From Nitrospirillum viridazoti CBAmc (lineage in GTDB: Bacteria; Pseudomonadota; Alphaproteobacteria; Azospirillales; Azospirillaceae): a stretch of DNA of 64,000 nt. Under the pieces are notes generated by a model. That model ran no database searches and was not told where the DNA came from. It was given only the letters and a program-made list of their open reading frames with translations. Where the stretch lies: the NCBI RefSeq assembly GCF_000730165.1, contig NZ_CP022113.1, positions 372,001 through 436,000 of the forward strand, written 5' to 3'. Both the position numbers and the translations under genes were made by a program. Shown here in pieces: positions 57,926-64,000 of this stretch; within the stretch, counting starts at the first letter, position 1; each line of letters begins with the position of its first letter.

Positions 57926-60900
57926 TCAGTAGGCGTCACGGGCGGCCTCCATCATCGCGGCCAGCCCGTCGGCGGGCAGCCCGTCCGGCCAGCGGAAGCC
58001 CAAACGGGCCAGCAAGGCCTGGGTCTTGGCCGTCGCCAACTCGGTGCGGCGGTCCCGCTCGTGCGGCGATTCCTGGCGATAGACGCCGAAGGTGGGCAGC
58101 AGCTCGGCCAGCGGTTTTTCCATCGCCGGGTCGTTCAGGGCGGTCTCGATCCGCTCCAGCAATTGGCTGTAGCTGCCGGTGTCCAGATGGCTGGCCATGC
58201 CGGGGGCCGCCCGCATGACCTGGGCCAGGAAATCGCGGCGGGCGTGGTCGACGTGATGGGTGTGGTGGGCCAGATCCGGCGCCTGCGCCAGGGTCACCAC
58301 CGCCTCCGCCACCTTGTCGACATGGCACAGCCAGGCGTGCATGTCCTCGGGCACGAAGCGCAGGCGGGTCAGCGCCGCCGTCAGGCGAAAGAAGGCGTTT
58401 TGCCGGATGTTGCGCTGAAGTGCGCCACCTTCCGCCGCGAAGACGACATTGCCCACGCGATGGATGCTGGCGTTGGCGATCTCGCCCCGCGCCGCCACCA
58501 CCAGATGCTCCGCTTCCTGCTTGCTGCGGACGTAGTAGTTGTCGTCCAACGCCGCGTGGTGTTCGTCATATTCGGTGTACAGGCGGTAGCCATCGTCGGG
58601 CGACCGGCCGCACACCGACAGGGTGGAGATGAAGTGCATGTCGGCCGTGCGGCCCGTGCGCCGGCCCCGCTCAACCGCCAGGTCCAGCAGGTGGCGGGTG
58701 GCCTGGACGTTGTCGGCGTGGCTGTCGCGGTAGTGGCCGTAGTGGTTCACATTGGCCGCGCAGTGCAGGATGGCGTCGGTCTCGACGGCCAAGGCGTCGT
58801 GCCGGCCTTCGGCCAGGCCTAGATCGGGTACGCGCAGGTTGCCGGCCCAGGCCTGGACGCGACCGGACGCCAGCAGGTCCATTGCCGCGTTGTCGCCGAA
58901 ATAATGGCGCAGCACCTCGGAAAGCCGCCCTTGCGCCTCCGCGTCGTCGCGGCCGCGGACCAGGGCGGTGACGCGCCGTGCCGGGTCCAACGCCAGGTGG
59001 CGTAGCAGGTAGGCGCCGAGATAACCGGTGGCCCCCGTCAGCAGGACATTGCCATAGGGGCGGGTCGTCGCCGGGGGCGAGGCCGCCAGGGGCTCATAAC
59101 GCTGGCGATAGGCGGCCAGCAGGGGCTCCAACGTGGTTTCGCGTGCCGCCTCGAACGCGGCCTCGCGGGCCTTGAAGGCCTGCCAGTGCGCGCGGGCGCC
59201 GGCGATCAGGCCGGTCAGCTGGCCCGCCTGCGGACGGCAGCTTCGGGCGAAGTCCTCCAGCCGGGGGTTCTCATACAGGTCATTGACCGTGCACGCGAAT
59301 TCCCGGCGCACGCGGTTGACCATGGCCGTGGCGCGCAGGCTGTCGCCGCCCAGCTGGAAGAAGTCATCCTCGCGTCGCAGGCCACCCACCTTCAGCACGG
59401 CGGACCAGATGGCGGCCACGCGTTCTTCCACCGGTCCCTGGGGCGGGGTGCCGGCGCGGTGATCGCCATCCGTGGACTGCCGCAGGCGATAGTCGTCGAT
59501 GCGGGCGCGCAGGCTTGCCTGGTCGACCTTTCCGGCCAGGGTGGTGGGGATGCTTTCCACCGGAATGACGGCGGCCGGCAGCATGTAGCTGGGCAGGCGC
59601 TGGGCCAGGGTCTCGCGCCAGGCGGCGTTGTCCGGCAGGTTGGTGCCGGTGGCGAAGGCGTAGAGCGCCTGGTTGCCGGCGGCATCCTTGTGCACCAGTA
59701 CCACGGCCTGGCGCACGCCCGGCTGCGCCTCGATAGCGGCGGCGATCTCGCCCAGTTCCACCCTCTGGCCGCGCAGCTTCACCTGGCCATCGGTGCGGCC
59801 CAGCACCAGCAACTCGCCCCCGGCCGTCCAGCGGCCCAGATCGCCGGTGCGATAGCGCCGTCCGTCAGGCGGGGTTGGGAAGGCGCGCTTGGTCAGGTCG
59901 GGCCGGTTGAGATAACCCTGGGCCAGGCTGGCGCCGGCCACCCAGATCTCGCCGATGGCGCCGGGGGGTACCTGGCGGCCCTGGGCGTCCAGGATCATGA
60001 CGCGGACGTTGGGCAGGGGCCGGCCGGCCGTCAGGCGTGGCGCGCCCGGGTCTATGCGGCCGATGGTGGTGGCCGCCGTGTTTTCCGTGGGGCCGTAGCC
60101 GTTGTAGCAGGCCAGGCGGCCGGCATAGTGGCGGGCGTCGGCGGCGATGGGTGCCTCCCCCACCGTCATCAGGATGCGCAGGGGCGGCAGCTCTAACCGC
60201 TCGAACAGGCGCAGGTAGGACGGCGCCATGGTGGCGACGGTGATGCCCCGGCCGGCGATCAGGCCCGGCATGCCGGCGATGTCGTCCATCTCGGCCCGGG
60301 TCAGGGGGGACAGGGCGGCGCCCGTCCTCCAGGCCATCACGACATCCGAGATCCACAGGTCGAAGGTGGGGGACGATAGCGTCAAGACGCGGTCCGCCGG
60401 CGTGATGCCGAAGCGCTCGCCCATGCCCACCGCCAGGTTCATCAGGCCGGCATGGGTGACGACCACGCCCTTGGGCGTGCCGGTGGAGCCGGAAGTGTAG
60501 AGGATGTAGGCGGGATCGGCGCCGACGTCCTCAGGCAGATCCTCGTCCGCCAGGGAGACATCCCGCACTTCCTCCGGCCGCAGCAGGGGCAGGCCCAGGG
60601 CAGCCAGGGCGTCGGGCGGGGTATGGCCGTCCAGCGCCAGGATCATCTGTGCGCCGGCATCCTGGGCGATGAAGGCCAGCCGGTCGCCTGGCAGGTCGCT
60701 GGTCAGCGGCACATAAGCGCCGCCGGCCCGCCAGACGGCCAGCACGGCGGCGGGCAGGGCGGGGGAGCGGTCGGTCAGGACGCCCACGACCTGGCCCCGG
60801 CGCAGGCCCCGCAGGCGCAGGGCGGCCGCCAGGACGCCGATCCCGGCATCCACCTCGGCATAGGTGCGCACGCCGGCGGCGGTGATGAGGGCGGGCGCCT

Positions 60901-63900
60901 CAGGCTGGGCCCGGGCCAGATCCTGGAACAGGCGGTCGAAGCGGGACGCGGGCGAAGCCAATTCGGGCCCGTGCTCCCACCGTGCCAGCTGGGCGGCCTC
61001 ATCGGGCAGCAGGGTGGGCAGGGGCTGGTCGGCGACCCCTTGCGCCACGTGGCGGGCCAGAGCCGCCAGCGACAGCGCCCAGCTCTCCACCGTTTCGCGC
61101 TCATAAAGTGCCGCGTCCACCAACCATTGCAGCACGAGGCGGCCGTCTGCCAGGGCCTCGTGCGTCAGGGCCATGTCGTGCGCGGCGGCCAAGGGGCTTA
61201 GGCGATAGGTGGGGCGTTCGGGGATGGCGATGGTGGCCGTCGTGAGCGCCCAGTCCGCATCCCCGCCGTTGCCAACCGCCATGGGCGTCTCGCTGACCAG
61301 GAGGTTGTACAGCGGGTAGCGCCCTGGCTGGACCAGGTCGGGGTACTGGCCACGGAAGTCCCCCAGGATGCGGGCGGTGGGGTAGCGGGAGTGGCCGAGC
61401 CCGTCGGCCAGCGACTGCTGCACCCCGGCCAGAACCTCGGCCAGCGTGTCGCCCTCCGCCAGATGGCAGGCCAGGGGCAGCATGTTCAGGTAATACCCCA
61501 CCACCCGGGCCTCATCCGCCGTCTCGCGGGTGGAGGCGGCGGTGCCCAGGGTGAAGTGGGCCCGGCCGGTGCGTCGCCGCACCTCGATGGCCATCAGGGC
61601 CAGCATCAGGGCGTGCAGGCTGGCGCCCTGGCCCTGGGCGATGCGGCGCAGGGCAGCGGTGGTGTCGGCGTCCAGGCACAGGCGCAGGCTGTGGCTGCCC
61701 TTCGCGGCCTGACTGCTGCGGCCCAGCGGGCGCGGCGCATCCAGCGGCCATTCGTCGAAGGGTCCGTTGCCCTCCGGCGCCGGGCTGGCCACCAGATGGT
61801 CCAGCGTATCGCGCCAATAGGCGGCGTCGGCATCGGCGGCCGGGCTGGCCAGGTAGGCCTCCTCCCGCGCCGCCGTCAGGGCCAGGCCGCCCGGAAGCGC
61901 CTCCAGCGCCTGTCCCTTCAGCAGGGCGGTCAGATCCTCGATCAGCACGGCCAGGGACAGGCCGTCGCCCACGGCGTGGTGCAGGCCCAGCCAGAACACG
62001 GCGGTGTCCGACGTTCGCACCAGGCCCGCCCGCCACAGCGGGGGCTGGCCGAGCGGAATGGCCGTGGCGGCATGGCCGCGCGCCTGGGCCAGCGCCGCGT
62101 CGGCATCGGCCGCCGTCTCGATCAGGAAGTGGCGATTGACCAGCGCCCCGGCGGCAGCGGCGTCCAGCACCGGACGCCGCAGAACGCCCTCGCCGGCCTC
62201 CTCGAAGTGGCAGCGCAGGGCGTCATGGCGCTGGACCAGGCCGGTCCAGGCCCGGCGCCAGGCGGCATCATCCGGCACGGCGCCCGTGACCGTCAGGGCC
62301 AGCGCCATGGTGAAGGCGCGTGTGTCCAGCCCGGCACCCTCCGCCACCCAGAACTCGCGTTGGCCTTCGGTGGCGCGGTCGCTGCCACTGCCCACCACCA
62401 CCGTTTCGCCCTGGCCCAACTGGGCCACGCGGCGGGCGAAGCCGCGCAGGGTGGGGTCGCTGAACAGTTCGCGCGCCGGCACCGGATGGCCGAACGCCTT
62501 CTCCAACTGGTGCGACACGGCGATGGCCAGCAGGCTATGCCCACCCAGGCGGAAGAAATCGTCCTCCCGACCCACGGCGCCGCAACCCAGCACATCCCGC
62601 CACGCCGCTGCGATGCGCTCTTCAACCGGCCCCTGGGGCGGGGTGGTGGCACGCTGACCGCCGTCCTGCCGCAGTCGGTACTCATCGATGCGGGCACGCA
62701 GGCTGGCCTGGTCGACCTTTCCGGCCAGGGTGGTGGGGATGCTTTCCACCGGGATGACGGCGGCCGGCAGCATATAGCTGGGCAGGCGCTGGGCCAGCGC
62801 CTCGCGCCAGGCGGTGTTGTCCGGCAGGTTGGCGCCGGTGGCGAAGGCGTAGAGCGCCTGGTTGCCGGCGGGATCCTTGTGCACCAACACCACGGCCTGG
62901 CACACGCCCGGCTGCGCCTCGATAGCGGCGGCGATCTCGCCCAGTTCCACCCTCTGGCCGCGCAGCTTCACCTGGCCGTCGGTACGGCCCAGCACCAGCA
63001 ACTCGCCCCCGGCCGTCCAGCGGCCCAGATCGCCGGTGCGATAGCGCCGTCCGTCAGGCGGGGTTGGGAAGGCACGTTTGGTCAGGTCGGCGCGGTTCAG
63101 GTAGCCCTGGGCCAGGCTGTCGCCGGCCACCCAGATTTCGCCGATGGCGCCAGGGGGAACTTGGCGCCCCTGGGCGTCCAGGATCATGACGCGGATGTTG
63201 GGCAGGGGCCGGCCGGCCGTCAAACGTGGCGCGTCCGGGTCTATGCGGCCGATGGTGGTGGCCGCCGTGTTTTCCGTGGGGCCGTAGCCGTTGTAGCAGG
63301 CCAGGCGGCCGGCATAGTGGCGGGCGTCGGCGGCGATGGGCGCCTCCCCCACCGTCATCAGGATGCGCAAGGGCGGCAGGTCCGCCCGCTCGAACAGGCG
63401 CAGGTAAGAGGGCGCCATGGTGGCGACGGTGATGCCCCGGCCGGCGATCAAGGCCGGCATCGCCGCGATGTCGTCCATCTCGGCCCGGATCAAGGGGGAC
63501 AGGGCGGCGCCCGCCCCCCAGGCCATCACGACATCCGAGACCCACAGGTCGAAGGTGGGGGAGGCCAGGGTCAGCACGCGGTCCGCCGGCGTGATCCCGA
63601 ACCGCTCGCCCATGCCCACCGCCAGGTTCATCAGGCCGGCATGGGTGATGACCACGCCCTTGGGCGTGCCGGTGGAGCCGGAGGTGTAGAGGATGTAGGC
63701 GGGATCGGCGCCGACATCCTGGGGCAGGTCCTCGTCCGCCAGGGAGACATCCCGCACTTCCTCCGGCCGCAGCAGGGGCAGGCCCAGGGCAGCCAGGGCG
63801 TCGGGCGGGGTATGGCCGTCCAGCGCCAGGATCATCTGCGCGCCGGCATCCTGGGCGATGAAGGCCAGCCGGTCGCCCGGCAGGTCGCTGGTCAGCGGCA

Positions 63901-64000
63901 CATAAGCGCCGCCGGCCCGCCAGACGGCCAGCACGGCGGCGGGCAGGGCGGGGGAGCGGTCGGTCAGGACGCCCACGACCTGGCCCCGGCGCAGGCCCCG
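57926..64000 (-). CDS. Nonribosomal peptide synthetase with terminal reductase, partial
   Basis: The frame is open through the right window edge, so the N-terminal part is missing; more than 2020 residues are visible. Order in the protein: adenylation A1 (partial, to about 62705), carrier PCP1 (serine of GGHSL at 62534-62536), condensation C2 (HHAVGDG at 61961-61981, intact), adenylation A2 (about 60970-59515), PCP2 (serine of GGDSL at 59339-59341), then a thioester reductase (GATGYLG near 59020, YVRSK near 58535). A domains have YTSGSTGTPKG, NGYGPTEN and GKVDQASL. Reading the specificity positions against GrsA gives D-L-S-T-M-V-G-A-A-K for both, a code I cannot match. NAD(P)H-dependent release would yield an aldehyde or alcohol. 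It heads the operon with the oxygenase, exporters and type II thioesterase. Confidence 0.94.
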   Translation of the reverse strand, partial: RGLRRGQVVGVLTDRSPALPAAVLAVWRAGGAYVPLTSDLPGDRLAFIAQDAGAQMILALDGHTPPDALAALGLPLLRPEEVRDVSLADEDLPQDVGADPAYILYTSGSTGTPKGVVITHAGLMNLAVGMGERFGITPADRVLTLASPTFDLWVSDVVMAWGAGAALSPLIRAEMDDIAAMPALIAGRGITVATMAPSYLRLFERADLPPLRILMTVGEAPIAADARHYAGRLACYNGYGPTENTAATTIGRIDPDAPRLTAGRPLPNIRVMILDAQGRQVPPGAIGEIWVAGDSLAQGYLNRADLTKRAFPTPPDGRRYRTGDLGRWTAGGELLVLGRTDGQVKLRGQRVELGEIAAAIEAQPGVCQAVVLVHKDPAGNQALYAFATGANLPDNTAWREALAQRLPSYMLPAAVIPVESIPTTLAGKVDQASLRARIDEYRLRQDGGQRATTPPQGPVEERIAAAWRDVLGCGAVGREDDFFRLGGHSLLAIAVSHQLEKAFGHPVPARELFSDPTLRGFARRVAQLGQGETVVVGSGSDRATEGQREFWVAEGAGLDTRAFTMALALTVTGAVPDDAAWRRAWTGLVQRHDALRCHFEEAGEGVLRRPVLDAAAAGALVNRHFLIETAADADAALAQARGHAATAIPLGQPPLWRAGLVRTSDTAVFWLGLHHAVGDGLSLAVLIEDLTALLKGQALEALPGGLALTAAREEAYLASPAADADAAYWRDTLDHLVASPAPEGNGPFDEWPLDAPRPLGRSSQAAKGSHSLRLCLDADTTAALRRIAQGQGASLHALMLALMAIEVRRRTGRAHFTLGTAASTRETADEARVVGYYLNMLPLACHLAEGDTLAEVLAGVQQSLADGLGHSRYPTARILGDFRGQYPDLVQPGRYPLYNLLVSETPMAVGNGGDADWALTTATIAIPERPTYRLSPLAAAHDMALTHEALADGRLVLQWLVDAALYERETVESWALSLAALARHVAQGVADQPLPTLLPDEAAQLARWEHGPELASPASRFDRLFQDLARAQPEAPALITAAGVRTYAEVDAGIGVLAAALRLRGLRRGQVVGVLTDRSPALPAAVLAVWRAGGAYVPLTSDLPGDRLAFIAQDAGAQMILALDGHTPPDALAALGLPLLRPEEVRDVSLADEDLPEDVGADPAYILYTSGSTGTPKGVVVTHAGLMNLAVGMGERFGITPADRVLTLSSPTFDLWISDVVMAWRTGAALSPLTRAEMDDIAGMPGLIAGRGITVATMAPSYLRLFERLELPPLRILMTVGEAPIAADARHYAGRLACYNGYGPTENTAATTIGRIDPGAPRLTAGRPLPNVRVMILDAQGRQVPPGAIGEIWVAGASLAQGYLNRPDLTKRAFPTPPDGRRYRTGDLGRWTAGGELLVLGRTDGQVKLRGQRVELGEIAAAIEAQPGVRQAVVLVHKDAAGNQALYAFATGTNLPDNAAWRETLAQRLPSYMLPAAVIPVESIPTTLAGKVDQASLRARIDDYRLRQSTDGDHRAGTPPQGPVEERVAAIWSAVLKVGGLRREDDFFQLGGDSLRATAMVNRVRREFACTVNDLYENPRLEDFARSCRPQAGQLTGLIAGARAHWQAFKAREAAFEAARETTLEPLLAAYRQRYEPLAASPPATTRPYGNVLLTGATGYLGAYLLRHLALDPARRVTALVRGRDDAEAQGRLSEVLRHYFGDNAAMDLLASGRVQAWAGNLRVPDLGLAEGRHDALAVETDAILHCAANVNHYGHYRDSHADNVQATRHLLDLAVERGRRTGRTADMHFISTLSVCGRSPDDGYRLYTEYDEHHAALDDNYYVRSKQEAEHLVVAARGEIANASIHRVGNVVFAAEGGALQRNIRQNAFFRLTAALTRLRFVPEDMHAWLCHVDKVAEAVVTLAQAPDLAHHTHHVDHARRDFLAQVMRAAPGMASHLDTGSYSQLLERIETALNDPAMEKPLAELLPTFGVYRQESPHERDRRTELATAKTQALLARLGFRWPDGLPADGLAAMMEAARDAY
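59515..60811 (-). repeat. Adenylation-domain duplication, copy in module 2
   Basis: About 1.3 kb covering most of A2 is nearly identical at DNA level to 62704-64000 (A1) at a constant offset of 3189 bases (1063 codons, one module). The similarity continues to the window edge and probably beyond. The carrier domains and the regions after them are clearly different, so only the adenylation part has been duplicated or homogenised recently. Confidence 0.9.
62704..64000 (-). repeat. Adenylation-domain duplication, copy in module 1
   Basis: The partner of 59515-60811, at an offset of 3189 bases. Differences are few and mostly silent or conservative, for example near the residue pairs DPD/DPG and RAD/RPD. 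The specificity-determining positions are the same in both copies. Confidence 0.9.

Noticed and set aside
53224-58822. Several + strand frames opposite the NRPS operon genes
   Set aside because: All are antisense to genes with intact catalytic motifs (TEII, ABC transporters, oxygenase, reductase) and show shadow-type composition.

Overview
The DNA is GC-rich (high 60s % by eye) and densely packed. Its gene content suggests an environmental alphaproteobacterium of the Azospirillaceae type (Azospirillum/Nitrospirillum-like). The basis is an imp-type type VI secretion (T6SS) locus with two TssC paralogues, a TagF-PppA fusion and a PpkA kinase, plus an NRPS locus and codon use strongly biased to G/C third positions. 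The genus assignment is inference.

Layout. (1) 1-12048: one tight + strand T6SS operon, with the tail of tssM, tagF-pppA, ppkA, tssA, tssB, two tssC genes, tagJ, tssE, tssF and tssG, mostly joined by 1-19 base overlaps or gaps under 20 bases. After an AT-rich promoter-like gap come clpV (tssH) and hcp (tssD), to 15528. TssJ, TssK, TssL, VgrG, PAAR and Fha are not in the window; some probably lie to the left of tssM. (2) 15529-18061: a probable effector/immunity island after a strong hairpin. It holds a low-GC membrane protein, a 316-aa protein with a hydrophobic centre (candidate effector), and two tandem paralogous four-helix membrane proteins (candidate immunity pair). (3) 18062-18885: an 824-base gap without a supported intact gene. 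It contains a possible gene remnant, several perfect or near-perfect inverted repeats, an AT-rich promoter-like stretch and a structured 5' leader. (4) 18886-48423: a single 9845-codon reading frame for a gigantic type V autotransporter adhesin. It has a signal peptide, a beta-helix passenger of about 9,400 residues and a C-terminal beta-barrel. The passenger carries 28 copies of a DYIGG-type marker; the shortest spacing is about 200 residues and longer modules carry inserted beta-helix coils. Large near-identical internal duplications are visible. (5) 48663-52596: ordinary genes, namely a RidA-family protein, a dGTPase, and on the - strand an SPFH/band-7 protein, a small two-helix membrane protein and a DUF697 protein. 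(6) 52741-64000 (- strand): an NRPS operon read right to left. It comprises an NRPS (A-PCP-C-A-PCP-reductase, cut by the window edge), a 2-oxoglutarate/Fe(II) oxygenase, two cyclic-peptide-export ABC transporters and a type II thioesterase.

Functionally the window combines contact-dependent antagonism (T6SS with a candidate membrane-active effector and immunity pair), a surface adhesin of exceptional size, and synthesis and export of a small reductively released, possibly hydroxylated peptide. The most unusual items are the adhesin with its modular architecture and structured leader, the Hcp-linked effector/immunity set, and the NRPS with two almost identical adenylation domains whose specificity code matches none I can recall.
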